A stretch of DNA of 64,000 bases from Gordonia zhenghanii. GTDB taxonomy: Bacteria > Actinomycetota > Actinomycetes > Mycobacteriales > Mycobacteriaceae. The notes under the pieces are model-generated. The model searched no databases. It was not told the DNA's origin and saw only the letters and a list, made by a program, of their open reading frames with translations. Location: NCBI RefSeq assembly GCF_021738965.1, contig NZ_JAKKOQ010000006.1, positions 186,001 to 250,000 on the forward strand, in the 5' to 3' direction. This document shows, one piece after another, positions 26,853 through 35,187 of the stretch (position 1 is its first letter; each line of letters starts with the position of its first letter). Position numbers and translations under genes: made by a program.

Positions 26853-28013
26853 GTGAAGCATGTACGAACAGGAATTGCGCTCACCGCTATCGCCATGTCG
26901 AGTCTTCTCGCCGTGACCGCATGCGGTCAGGGGCGAGGCGGAGCTCAACAGAGCGGCCAGGGCATAGCGAAAGAGATCACCGTCGCGGCGGTCAATGACC
27001 AGAGCGGTCCGGTCGGCTACGCGGGCATCAGTGCGAGTCAGGGTGCGCGGCTGGCCGTCGAGCAGATCAACGACCAGGGTTACCTCGGCGACGGTGTGGT
27101 CATCGACCTCGCGCAATCCGATCCTGCGGGAGAGATCGAGCGCGCCGTCAGTGACATGACGAAGGCGATGGCGGACAACGACGTGTCCGCGATCCTCGGG
27201 CCCACACTCGGCCAGCAGGCCGCCGCGGTCGCTCCGCTCGTCAACCAGCGCAAGGTGCCGACCGTGTTCACCCAATCCGGTTCGCCGGGCGTCGTCACCG
27301 GCGACTACACGTTCCGGGCCACCGCTCCGATGGAGACTTACTACAGTGCCGGCGACAAATGGCTGGCCGAGAACGACTTCACGAAGCTGTCCCTGATCTA
27401 CAACGGCACGTTGCCCACGTATGCCAGTCTCGTCGAGGACGTCATCACACCCGATCAGAAGAAGTACGGGCTGTCGATCGATCAGCGAGTCGAAGTGCAG
27501 TCGACGACCCTCGACTTCACCAGTCAGGCGCAGCGGATCGCGGCAGCGAAGCCACAGGCGGTCGTCATGCTCCTCACGGCGCCGCAGTCGGTCACCTTCA
27601 TGAAGCAACTGCGACAGGCCGGATACACCGGACAGGTATTGGGTTCCACCAACCAGAGCGCAGGAATGATCGCTCCTGCTGGTCCGGCTGCCGACGGCCT
27701 CGTCTACCCGGTCGACTTCTCGGCATCGATGGACACCCCCGAGTCGAAGGCCTTCGTGGACGCGTTCGCCAAAGAGTACGGCGAGGCTCCCGATCCGTAC
27801 GCCGCCGAAGGCTTCGACGCGCTCTGGTGGATCGCGCGCGGAATCAAGGCATCGAACGACTCCTCGCGTGACGGCGTTCAGAAGGGTCTCGCACAGGTCG
27901 CGTCACAAGGGTTCGCAGGCGCGATGGGCGACATCACCTTCGACGGAAACGACATGCGTGTTCCGGGTGTGGTCGTCAAGTGGCAGGACGGAAAGGAACA
28001 CCTCCTCCGATGA
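26853..28013 (+). CDS. LIV-type ABC transporter substrate-binding lipoprotein 2
   Basis: The 386-aa protein is a close paralogue of the preceding gene, with the same lipobox arrangement (VTAC, Cys24), the same AQQSGQGIA linker and the same fold. I place the start at GTG 26853; a GTG at 26844 in the same frame is also possible, and the GAGAGA at 26835-26840 is not ideally spaced for either. A 40-bp run (27823-27862) is identical to bases 26601-26640 of gene 1, in a conserved C-terminal region, while other parts have diverged. Two binding proteins for one permease suggest two ligands or stereoisomers. Confidence 0.9.
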   Translation: MKHVRTGIALTAIAMSSLLAVTACGQGRGGAQQSGQGIAKEITVAAVNDQSGPVGYAGISASQGARLAVEQINDQGYLGDGVVIDLAQSDPAGEIERAVSDMTKAMADNDVSAILGPTLGQQAAAVAPLVNQRKVPTVFTQSGSPGVVTGDYTFRATAPMETYYSAGDKWLAENDFTKLSLIYNGTLPTYASLVEDVITPDQKKYGLSIDQRVEVQSTTLDFTSQAQRIAAAKPQAVVMLLTAPQSVTFMKQLRQAGYTGQVLGSTNQSAGMIAPAGPAADGLVYPVDFSASMDTPESKAFVDAFAKEYGEAPDPYAAEGFDALWWIARGIKASNDSSRDGVQKGLAQVASQGFAGAMGDITFDGNDMRVPGVVVKWQDGKEHLLR

Positions 28014-28077
28014 ACGAGATCGGCCGGGCACCGGACACAGTCTGTCGACACGCAGACGTACACAGAGGAAGTCCGAC

Positions 28078-28962
28078 ATGCAGGAAATTCTGAACGCAGC
28101 GACGCTGGGGTCGGTGTACCTCTTGTTCGCACTCGGCATGGCGCTGGCGTGGGGCACCATCGGGATCCTGAATTTCGCACACGGTGCGACATTCGTGTTC
28201 TCGGTGCTCGTGGCGCACATCGTCACGAAAGAAGTGGCTCTGCCTCTCCCGGTGATCCTGATCATCGCGATCGCCGTCGGTGCGGCACTGTCGCTGCTCA
28301 CGCAGTTGTTGGTGTTCCAGAAGATCGTGGGCGACGGGACCAACCACCGGACGACCGAGCTCCGGATCATCATCGCAGGCATCGGCGTCTCGTCGATCCC
28401 GATCGCGATCGCCCAACGAGTCAGCGGCTCGAGTCCGTTCGGATTCGACACCGGCTATGAGGCGTCGGTCTACGAGTTCGCGGGCCTGCGTCTGACCACG
28501 ACGACCGTCATCATCCTGATCGCCGCGATCGGCATCGGCGTCGGGCTCACGGTGTGGCTCCGGAAGTCCCGGCAGGGTCTGGCCTTGCGGGCGATCGGTG
28601 TCGACCAGGAGACCAGCGAGGGCATGGGTGTCAACCGTGGGGCGCTGGCGCTGGGAACCATGGCTGTCGCGGGTGGCCTCGCCGGTCTCGCCGGAGCCCT
28701 TCTGACCCTGCAACTCGGGGCGATCGCCCCCGAATCGGGAGATCCGTTGCTGATCAAGGCGTTCGCGATCATCGTCCTCGGCGGTCTCGGATCGATGGGC
28801 GGCGCGGTCCTCGGCGCCTACATCCTGGCGGCCGCGGAGACGCTGATGATCCAGTTCGAACTCGGAACCTGGGTGGACGCGGTGTCATTCGGACTGATCT
28901 TCCTGGTGCTCCTGTTCCGACCTCAGGGCATCTTCGGAACCAAGGAAGTGAGACGCACATGA
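28078..28962 (+). CDS. livH: LIV-type ABC transporter permease, LivH family
   Basis: The 294-aa inner-membrane protein has about eight hydrophobic segments. It shows the LivH N-terminal block SVYLLFALGMALAWGTIGILNFAHGA and the C-terminal LGGLGSMGGAVLGAYILA, the ATPase-contact region of this family, ending RPQGIFGTKEV. ATG 28078 follows AGAGGAA. Its stop overlaps the livM start (ATGA). It pairs with LivM to form the pore for the two binding proteins encoded upstream. Confidence 0.93.
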   Translation: MQEILNAATLGSVYLLFALGMALAWGTIGILNFAHGATFVFSVLVAHIVTKEVALPLPVILIIAIAVGAALSLLTQLLVFQKIVGDGTNHRTTELRIIIAGIGVSSIPIAIAQRVSGSSPFGFDTGYEASVYEFAGLRLTTTTVIILIAAIGIGVGLTVWLRKSRQGLALRAIGVDQETSEGMGVNRGALALGTMAVAGGLAGLAGALLTLQLGAIAPESGDPLLIKAFAIIVLGGLGSMGGAVLGAYILAAAETLMIQFELGTWVDAVSFGLIFLVLLFRPQGIFGTKEVRRT

Positions 28963-29861
28963 GCGACTGGTACTACTCCAACACGGTTCTGCTCCAGCAG
29001 ACGCTCACGACCCTGCTGATGGCACTGAGCATCCAGATTCCGATGCGCATGGGAGTGTTCTCGTTCGCAGGCATCGGTGCATTCGGAATCGGCGGCTACA
29101 CCGCGGCCGCCGCGATGCTCCACCTCGGATGGGGTACCTTCCCCTCGATCGTCCTCGGGATGGTGATTCCCGGCGTGGTCGTCTATCTGCTCGGCCTGAT
29201 CATTCACAAGCTGAACGGTCTGTACCTGGGCATGGCGACTATCGCATTCACCCTGATCGTGGCCGTGGTGGCAGTCAACGGCGGCGAGCTCACGGGCGGA
29301 GCTGCCGGACTGTTCGGCGCTCTCGGTGACCTGACCTTCGAGTCGATCCTCGTCGTCACGATCCTCGTCATCGCGATTGCTCAGCTCACCGAGTCGCGTG
29401 GTCTCGGCCGTCGGATCGACGCAGTGCGCGAAGACCCGGAACTCGCGAACGCGATGGGAATCAACGTCGCGCGATACCGGAAACTCAGCTTCCTGGCGTC
29501 GGGTCTCGTCGGCGGCCTTGCGGGCGGCATTACCACCCTGCTGCGGAGCACGATCACCCCTGCCGAAGTGAACTTCCATCTCGTCGTCTTGGCGTTGACG
29601 GTGATCGTCGTCGGCGGCACGCGATCGTGGTTCGGCGTGGTCATCGGATCGGTCGTGTTCGTCTGGCTCCCGACACTCGTCTCGTTCGTCAGCGAATGGG
29701 AGGAGTTCATCTACGGAGTCATCGTGGTGCTTGCGGCTCTGTTCCTGCCGAACGGCGTCCTGGGTGTCCTCCGCGACCTGTGGCATCGGATTCGAACGCG
29801 GGACGTGCGCGATACCGGAGTCGAGCCCGTCCGACCCGATATGACGAAGGTGGAGTCATGA
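28959..29861 (+). CDS. livM: LIV-type ABC transporter permease, LivM family
   Basis: The 300-aa membrane protein has about nine hydrophobic segments. It contains GVFSFAGIGAFGIGGYTAAAA near residue 30, the coupling region LGRRIDAVREDPELANAMGINVARYR near 150, and VGGTRSWFGVVIGSV near 225, all expected of LivM. The start overlaps the livH stop and its own stop overlaps livG, so the permease and ATPase genes are tightly coupled. A charged C-terminal tail of about 30 residues after the last segment is cytoplasmic. Confidence 0.93.
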   Translation: MSDWYYSNTVLLQQTLTTLLMALSIQIPMRMGVFSFAGIGAFGIGGYTAAAAMLHLGWGTFPSIVLGMVIPGVVVYLLGLIIHKLNGLYLGMATIAFTLIVAVVAVNGGELTGGAAGLFGALGDLTFESILVVTILVIAIAQLTESRGLGRRIDAVREDPELANAMGINVARYRKLSFLASGLVGGLAGGITTLLRSTITPAEVNFHLVVLALTVIVVGGTRSWFGVVIGSVVFVWLPTLVSFVSEWEEFIYGVIVVLAALFLPNGVLGVLRDLWHRIRTRDVRDTGVEPVRPDMTKVES

Positions 29862-30607
29862 CCAGCAGCGACAATCGACCGCCGCTCCTCGAACTGACCG
29901 ACATCGCAGTGCATTTCGGCGGAGTCAAAGCCGTCGACGGGGTGTCGATCAGTCTCGATCAGGGACGCATCTACGGGATCATGGGCTCGAACGGATCCGG
30001 GAAGTCGACGCTTCTGGGCGCGATCACCCGGCTCAATCCGCTGACCCGCGGGCAGATGAGGTTCGACGGTGAGGACTTCACCAAGGTGCGGCCCCATCAG
30101 GTGGCTCACCTGGGGGTGGCCCGGACTTTCCAGACGGTGCGTCTCATCGACGACCGCACAGTCCGCGACAACGTCCAGCTCGGCGTGGACACCGCATTGC
30201 GCAGCAGGAGACGTGAGCTCATGTCGTCGGTCGACGAGGTCATGGAGCGCGTCGGCGTCACAGCGGTGCAGCGGATGCGGCCGAGCGAACTGTCGTACGG
30301 CATGCAGCGCCGGGTCGAGATCGCTCGCGCGATCGTGAGCAGACCCCGACTGCTGTTGCTCGACGAGCCGACGGCGGGCATGAACACCGACGAGCGTGAC
30401 GAGGTCAGCGAACTCATGCGCACCCTGCAGCAGGAGGGACTCACTCAGCTCCTCGTCGAGCACGACGTTCAGATGATGGTCGATGTCTGCGACTACCTCT
30501 TCGGTATGAACCAGGGAGAACTGATCGCGCAGGGCGAGCCGGAGGCCGTCGTCGCTGACGAGGCTGTCCGCGAGTCCTATCTCGGAAAGCAGGCCAAGGA
30601 TGCTTGA
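29858..30607 (+). CDS. livG: LIV-type ABC transporter ATPase, LivG family
   Basis: The 249-aa ATPase has Walker A GSNGSGKST (43-51), the LivG-type VARTFQTVRLIDDRTVRDNV near 85, Walker B LLLLDEPTAGM near 165, and the switch His in VEHDV. The ABC signature reads LSYGMQRR instead of LSGGQQR: the first Gly is Tyr, an unusual change at a residue that contacts ATP across the dimer. Because the partner LivF has a normal LSGGEQQ, the transporter may have one degenerate ATP site. It overlaps the livF start by 8 bases. Confidence 0.92.
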   Translation: MTSSDNRPPLLELTDIAVHFGGVKAVDGVSISLDQGRIYGIMGSNGSGKSTLLGAITRLNPLTRGQMRFDGEDFTKVRPHQVAHLGVARTFQTVRLIDDRTVRDNVQLGVDTALRSRRRELMSSVDEVMERVGVTAVQRMRPSELSYGMQRRVEIARAIVSRPRLLLLDEPTAGMNTDERDEVSELMRTLQQEGLTQLLVEHDVQMMVDVCDYLFGMNQGELIAQGEPEAVVADEAVRESYLGKQAKDA

Positions 30608-31310
30608 GGTCAACGATCTGCATGTCAGCTACGGCGCGGTCAACGCCGTTCAAGGAGTCTCGCTCCGGGCGGAGGTCGGGGAGGTCACCCTGGTGCTCGG
30701 AGCCAACGGCGCCGGGAAGTCGACGACCCTGCGTGCAGTCGCCGGATATCACAAGCCCAAGGCCGGATCCGTGCTCGTCGACGGGGCAGATCTGACAGGC
30801 AGTCGTGCGCACAAGATGGTGCGCAACCGATTGGTGTTGGTCCCGGAAGGCCGTCGCGTCTTCGCCACGCTCACCGTCGAAGAGAACCTTCGAATCGGCG
30901 GCTACCGCGCGTCGCGTGCGGAGGTCGAGGCGACGATGGCCGAAGTCTACGAGCAGTTCCCGATCCTCTCCGACCGCAAGGGGCAGCAGGCAGGTCTGCT
31001 CAGCGGCGGCGAACAGCAGATGCTCGCGTTCGGGCGAGCGGTGATGTCGCAGCCCACAGTGATTCTGATGGACGAGCCGTCGATGGGACTGGCACCGACG
31101 ATGGTCGACTCGGTGATGACGAAGGTCCGCGAGATCGCCGACCGGGGCATCGCCGTGCTGATCGTCGAGCAGAATGCCGACGCCGGACTCCGCGTCGCCG
31201 ATCAGGTCTCCGTCATCACCCGAGGGAAGACCGTCTGGACCGGTGCCGCGGCAGACGCAGACACGGCGGCGGTGCACGCGGTCCTGGGGGAGACAGCACT
31301 CGAGAAGTAG
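30600..31310 (+). CDS. livF: LIV-type ABC transporter ATPase, LivF family
   Basis: The 236-aa protein has Walker A GANGAGKST (34-42), the LivF hallmark VPEGRRVFATLTVEENL near 80, the canonical signature LSGGEQQM near 137, Walker B VILMDEPSMGLAP, and the switch segment IVEQNADAGL. It hydrolyses ATP at the cytoplasmic face. It overlaps livG and is followed by a PPOX-fold protein and an acyl-CoA synthetase, suggesting that the imported compound is reduced or activated to a CoA ester. Confidence 0.94.
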   Translation: MLEVNDLHVSYGAVNAVQGVSLRAEVGEVTLVLGANGAGKSTTLRAVAGYHKPKAGSVLVDGADLTGSRAHKMVRNRLVLVPEGRRVFATLTVEENLRIGGYRASRAEVEATMAEVYEQFPILSDRKGQQAGLLSGGEQQMLAFGRAVMSQPTVILMDEPSMGLAPTMVDSVMTKVREIADRGIAVLIVEQNADAGLRVADQVSVITRGKTVWTGAAADADTAAVHAVLGETALEK

Positions 31311-31374
31311 GGCATCGACGTCACACGACGTGATGCGACAACAGGACACGGATGAGGACCCAGGAGTGACCACC

Positions 31375-31899
31375 ATGGACAAGCCCGGAACCAAGGACAT
31401 CGAGCGACTGTCTGGTGCGCGGCTGACCTCCGAAGCGAAGGCTGCGCTGCTCGCCGAACAAACCGAATGCACGTTCTGCTTCCTCGACGAGGACGGAGGA
31501 CCCGCCGCAGTGGTGCTCAGTTTCGCCGTCGACGACGACCGCTTCTGGATCACGAGTGTGCAAGGCCGCGTCCAGGTTCGCGGAGTGGAGCGGGACCCGC
31601 GCGTGTCGATCGTCGTGTCGGGCACCGGAACCGGGTCACAGGGCCGCCAGATGCTGTCGATAACCGGCACCGCGGAGATCCACCGCGACATCAGCGGGCT
31701 CGGCGAGCGACTCGACCTCCTTGCCGCTCGGCTCGCCCCCGACCACCCGGAGAAGTTCATCGCACTGCTGACGAGCCCCGGACGTCTCCTCATCGAGGTG
31801 ACTCCGACATCGACGGTCGCCAGCCACGACTCACGCAGGCTCGCCGGTGACGGGCGAGGCGGCCCGGCCCGAGTGGCCCAGAACGAAGAGGACAGATGA
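31375..31899 (+). CDS. PPOX-fold (pyridoxamine-oxidase-like) flavin or F420 protein
   Basis: The 174-aa protein has a split beta-barrel pattern: ECTFCFLDEDGGPAAVVLSFAVDDDRFWITSVQGR, then VERDPRVSIVVSG and SITGTAEIHRD. This is the pyridoxamine 5'-phosphate oxidase-like superfamily, whose actinobacterial members use FMN or F420H2. AGGAG (31362-31366) lies 8 bases before the ATG at 31375, favouring it over the ATG at 31333. Its stop overlaps the acyl-CoA synthetase start. The neighbouring F420-regenerating operon makes F420 use attractive, but cofactor choice is not provable here. Confidence 0.8.
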   Translation: MDKPGTKDIERLSGARLTSEAKAALLAEQTECTFCFLDEDGGPAAVVLSFAVDDDRFWITSVQGRVQVRGVERDPRVSIVVSGTGTGSQGRQMLSITGTAEIHRDISGLGERLDLLAARLAPDHPEKFIALLTSPGRLLIEVTPTSTVASHDSRRLAGDGRGGPARVAQNEEDR

Positions 31900-33458
31900 T
31901 GACGCCGACCATGGTGGACGAAGGCGCCGACACGTCGATCGGGGACTGGTTGACTCGGTGCGCCGACCGGGCGTCGACGATCGACGTCGACGGCGTCCGG
32001 ACGACAACAGCCGAACTGGATCTCGCGGCCTCGCACGGGGCGGCAGGTCTCCGAGCGCTCGGTTTGAGTGCGGGCGATCGTGTCGGCGTGGTGATGAAGG
32101 CGTCCGTGTCCGCACTGCACGCCTGGTTCTCGATTGCGCGCGCAGGCCTCGTGGAGGTCCCGTTGAATCCCGGCACCGGTCCGGCACTCCTCGAATACTG
32201 CCTCGAGCACGCCGCCGTCCGCGTCGTGATCTGCGACGCCGAGTTCGCCGCCCTGATCGGGGACATCGCCGATCGCGTCGATTCGATCGAGAAGGTCGTC
32301 GTCGCCGGGGAGGCAGCGGGGGATCGGGACGACTTCGCTGATCTCATGGCGACGCCGACGCGAGACCTGCCGGCCGTCGACCCGCGGTCGACGGCAGTGA
32401 TCCTCTACACGTCCGGGACCACCGGTCCGCCGAAAGGTGTGCTGTTGAGCCATCGTGCCAACGTCAACCTGGCACGCCACACCGTCGGACTCATGAAGTA
32501 CACGAGCGCCGATCGCCTCTACAGCGTGTTCCCGCTCTACCACTCCAACGCCCGATACTGCTCGGTGATGTCGGCTATCGAAGCGGGTGCGGACGTGGTG
32601 ATGCACCGGAAGTTCTCGGCGACCCGATTCTGGGACATCTGTCGCGACGAACGGATCACCGCGTTCAACTATCAGGGCGCGATGATGAGCATTCTGTTCA
32701 AACAGGAGCCACGGACCGACGATCGTGATCACGTCGTACGCGCCGCGTTCGGCGCCCCGTGCCCCAAGGAGATCTTCGACGAGGTCGAGTCCCGCTTCGG
32801 CATCGAGCTCACCGAGATATACGGAAGTACCGAGACGTCGATCGTGTGCGACATGCCGCCCGCGCGGCGGCGAGTCGGGACCGCGGGAACAGAATCGGTG
32901 AACTATCACGTCCGCGTCGTCGACGAGTACGACGAGCCGGTCGGCCCCGGCGTGATCGGCGAGATCGTCGTCCGGCCAAAGAAGGCCGGGATGATGTTTG
33001 ACGGCTATGACGCGCGCTCCGACGCGACGGTGCAGGCGTGGCAGAACCTGTGGTTCCACACCGGCGACCGCGGCGTATTCGACGCCGACGGGTTCCTGAC
33101 TTTCGTCGACCGCGTCAAGGACACGATCCGCCGACGTGGCGAGAACATCTCGTCCTGGGAGATCGAGCGAGTCGTCGCAGACGACCCGGACGTCGTCCAA
33201 GTCGCCGCTTACGGAGTGCCGTCTGAGCTGTCCGAGGAAGACGTGGTGATCGCCGTGGTCCCAGCGCCTGGGTCGCGGATCGATCCGGGAGAACTCGTCG
33301 GTCGCATCGACATGCGTCTGACCACGTTCGCGAGACCGCGGTACGTCCGAGTGATGGACGCACTGCCGTTGACACACAGCCAGCGCGTCGAGAAGTACCG
33401 GTTGCGCGCCGACGGCGTGACCGTCGACATGTGGGATCGGGAGAAGGTGCGGGCGTGA
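31896..33458 (+). CDS. AMP-forming acyl-CoA synthetase
   Basis: The 520-aa protein is an adenylate-forming ligase: P-loop YTSGTTGPPKG near residues 168-178, ATP motif YGSTETS near 305, the hinge TGDRGVFDADGFLTFVDRVKDTI near 387, and RRGENISSWEIE. The final catalytic Lys is in SQRVEKYRLR. It activates a carboxylic acid to acyl-AMP and then acyl-CoA. Overlap with the previous gene (ATGA) and with the next hydratase (GTGA) shows it belongs to the importer operon. It is probably the enzyme that traps the imported or partly oxidised acid. Confidence 0.93.
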   Translation: MMTPTMVDEGADTSIGDWLTRCADRASTIDVDGVRTTTAELDLAASHGAAGLRALGLSAGDRVGVVMKASVSALHAWFSIARAGLVEVPLNPGTGPALLEYCLEHAAVRVVICDAEFAALIGDIADRVDSIEKVVVAGEAAGDRDDFADLMATPTRDLPAVDPRSTAVILYTSGTTGPPKGVLLSHRANVNLARHTVGLMKYTSADRLYSVFPLYHSNARYCSVMSAIEAGADVVMHRKFSATRFWDICRDERITAFNYQGAMMSILFKQEPRTDDRDHVVRAAFGAPCPKEIFDEVESRFGIELTEIYGSTETSIVCDMPPARRRVGTAGTESVNYHVRVVDEYDEPVGPGVIGEIVVRPKKAGMMFDGYDARSDATVQAWQNLWFHTGDRGVFDADGFLTFVDRVKDTIRRRGENISSWEIERVVADDPDVVQVAAYGVPSELSEEDVVIAVVPAPGSRIDPGELVGRIDMRLTTFARPRYVRVMDALPLTHSQRVEKYRLRADGVTVDMWDREKVRA

Positions 33459-34207
33459 ACTACGAACGATTCCGGATCGAGGACGTCGGAGACGGTGTCC
33501 GGCTCGTCACGATGTGTCGACCGGACAAGCTCAATGCGATGGACCAACGGTGGTTCGCCGAACTCACAGCGCTCACCGCGGAACTCGGTGACTCGTCGGA
33601 CGTTCGGGCCGTCGTGCTCACCGGGGAGGGACGGGCATTCTCTGCGGGCGGCGACATCGACATGTTCGCCGACTTGGACGGCGCCGTCTCACGCGTGCGG
33701 CCGCATCTGCGTCGCGTGTACGAGGCGTTCCACAGCGTGGAGACGTGCGCGGTGCCGGTGATCGGCGCGATCAACGGCATCGCGTTCGGTGGCGGAACCG
33801 AGTTGGCGTTGGCGTGCGACATCGTCGTCGCGGGCAGGTCGGCGTCGTTCTCGTTCAAGGAGGTCACCGTCGGACTGATGCCCGGATACGGCGTGATCCG
33901 TGCGCCCGACGTGATCGGTCGGCATTGGACGCGGTATCTGTCGTTGACGGGCCGTGCCGTCGGCCCGGACGTCATGGAGCGGGCGGGCCTCGTCATCGAG
34001 ACCTTCGACGATGACGAGCTCGTCGATCGGGCCCTCGCGACCGCTCGGGAGATCGCGGCGCATTCACCGCTCGGTGTGCGTGTCGGGAAAGCATTCCTCA
34101 ACCGGGACACGGGATCTGGCTACGCCGAGTCGGTCGAGGCGACCGCGCTTCTGTTCGGCACCGACGAGCACCGAGACGCGGTCGATGCGTTCAGGACGCG
34201 TCGATGA
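33455..34207 (+). CDS. Enoyl-CoA hydratase/isomerase family protein
   Basis: The 250-aa crotonase-fold protein has AFSAGGDIDMFA (oxyanion loop, near residue 65), FGGGTELALACDI with the first catalytic Glu, and SFKEVTVGLMPG with the second Glu, so it keeps both catalytic residues of true hydratases. It adds water to a 2-enoyl-CoA. GTG 33455 overlaps the synthetase stop; an earlier start at 33431 would lie inside that gene without a ribosome site. It is the last gene of the importer operon. Confidence 0.9.
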   Translation: MNYERFRIEDVGDGVRLVTMCRPDKLNAMDQRWFAELTALTAELGDSSDVRAVVLTGEGRAFSAGGDIDMFADLDGAVSRVRPHLRRVYEAFHSVETCAVPVIGAINGIAFGGGTELALACDIVVAGRSASFSFKEVTVGLMPGYGVIRAPDVIGRHWTRYLSLTGRAVGPDVMERAGLVIETFDDDELVDRALATAREIAAHSPLGVRVGKAFLNRDTGSGYAESVEATALLFGTDEHRDAVDAFRTRR

Positions 34208-34225
34208 CGGAGACAGTCCGCTAGA

Positions 34226-34262
34226 CCATTATTATCGATAGCATAAATATCCGGTGTTTACC
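34226..34262. promoter_or_regulatory. Operator-like AT-rich region before the second GntR gene
   Basis: CCATTATTATCGATAG (34226-34241) is related to the CCATTATCATAG half of the shared operator but has a longer centre. GGTGTTTACC (34253-34262) is a GGT-N4-ACC repeat of the kind bound by FadR-type GntR proteins. Both precede the GntR start at 34340. Confidence 0.45.
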
Positions 34263-34339
34263 CAGGTCGATCGTCAACGGGTAGGCGAAGGGGTGGATGG
34301 CGATACGACTGACCGTCATCGTCGGGAAAGGAAACGCAG

Positions 34340-35107
34340 ATGACATTGCACCGGGGAGGTTCTCGACCGGAGAAGGCCGCGCTGATCGTCGCGCGCGGCA
34401 TTGTGCAGGACATCGATCGTCGCGGCCTGACGGCGGGCGATCGACTGCCGGCCGAGCGCGCGATGCTCGAGACCTATGGAGTGGGTCGTGGGACGCTGCG
34501 CGAAGCGCTGCGGTTCCTGGAATTGCAGAACGTGTTGTCGCTCAAACCGGGGCCGGGCGGTGGGCCGACCATCGAGAAGCCGGACTCGTCGGCTCTCGCG
34601 AACGCCATGCTGCTGCTCCTTCAGTTCGAGAACGCGCCGTTCGCGAACGTCGCCGAGACCCGCGGCGGGATCGAGCCACTGCTCGCGAGGCTGGCGGCCT
34701 CCCGGATGTCCGACGATGCGATGACCGAGCTGGAAGTCTCGGTGGATCGGATGGCGGTCCATCTGGACGATCTCGGGGTCTTCCTGGAGACCAACAAGGA
34801 GTTCCACAACTCAGTGGCGTGGGCCACGCAGAACTCTCTCTTCGGGTTCCTCGTCGACGCGATGCTCGACATCTTCGACGGCACCGTGGTCGGTGTCGAC
34901 TACAACGAACGGCGTCGCCACGCCGTCCTCAAGGCGCATCGTCGGATCCTCGACGCGTTGAAACTGCGCGACGGCGACGCGTCGGAAGCTGCGATGACCG
35001 ACCATATCGATGAGTACTCCCGGTTCATGGCCCGGAAGTTCCCCGAGGCGCTGGCGCGTCCGATCACGTGGGACATCGGCTGGCGGAACGGCCAACTGCT
35101 CGGCTGA
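34340..35107 (+). CDS. GntR-family regulator, FCD type (second copy)
   Basis: The 255-aa protein has a winged helix with GVGRGTLREALRFLE near residues 47-61, then KPGPGGGPTIEKP, then an FCD ligand domain with EFHNSVAWA and HRRILDAL carrying likely metal-binding His. It is the paralogue of the regulator at 16393-17133, with the same length and domain order. GAAAGGAAA precedes the ATG. Sited between the importer operon and the F420 operon and preceded by operator-like sequence, it is a leading candidate for the regulator of the island's shared operator. Effector unknown. Confidence 0.9.
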   Translation: MTLHRGGSRPEKAALIVARGIVQDIDRRGLTAGDRLPAERAMLETYGVGRGTLREALRFLELQNVLSLKPGPGGGPTIEKPDSSALANAMLLLLQFENAPFANVAETRGGIEPLLARLAASRMSDDAMTELEVSVDRMAVHLDDLGVFLETNKEFHNSVAWATQNSLFGFLVDAMLDIFDGTVVGVDYNERRRHAVLKAHRRILDALKLRDGDASEAAMTDHIDEYSRFMARKFPEALARPITWDIGWRNGQLLG

Positions 35108-35119
35108 GCCAGGTCGGGC

Positions 35120-35187
35120 GGTGACTCGGGTCAGACGGTGACTCGGATCAGGCGGTGACTCGGATCAGGCGGTGACTCGGATCAGGC
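35120..35187. repeat. 17-bp x4 tandem repeat
   Basis: Four copies of GGTGACTCGGATCAGGC follow one another (35120-35187); the first differs at two positions and the other three are identical. They fill the gap between convergent GntR and DeoR genes and run into the DeoR stop codon. Confidence 0.9.

Noticed and set aside
30441-33377. Minus-strand open frame of 978 codons opposite livG, livF and the acyl-CoA synthetase
   Set aside because: Composition is Arg/Asp/His-rich without any family motif, and the plus-strand genes have full catalytic motifs and overlapping starts and stops.
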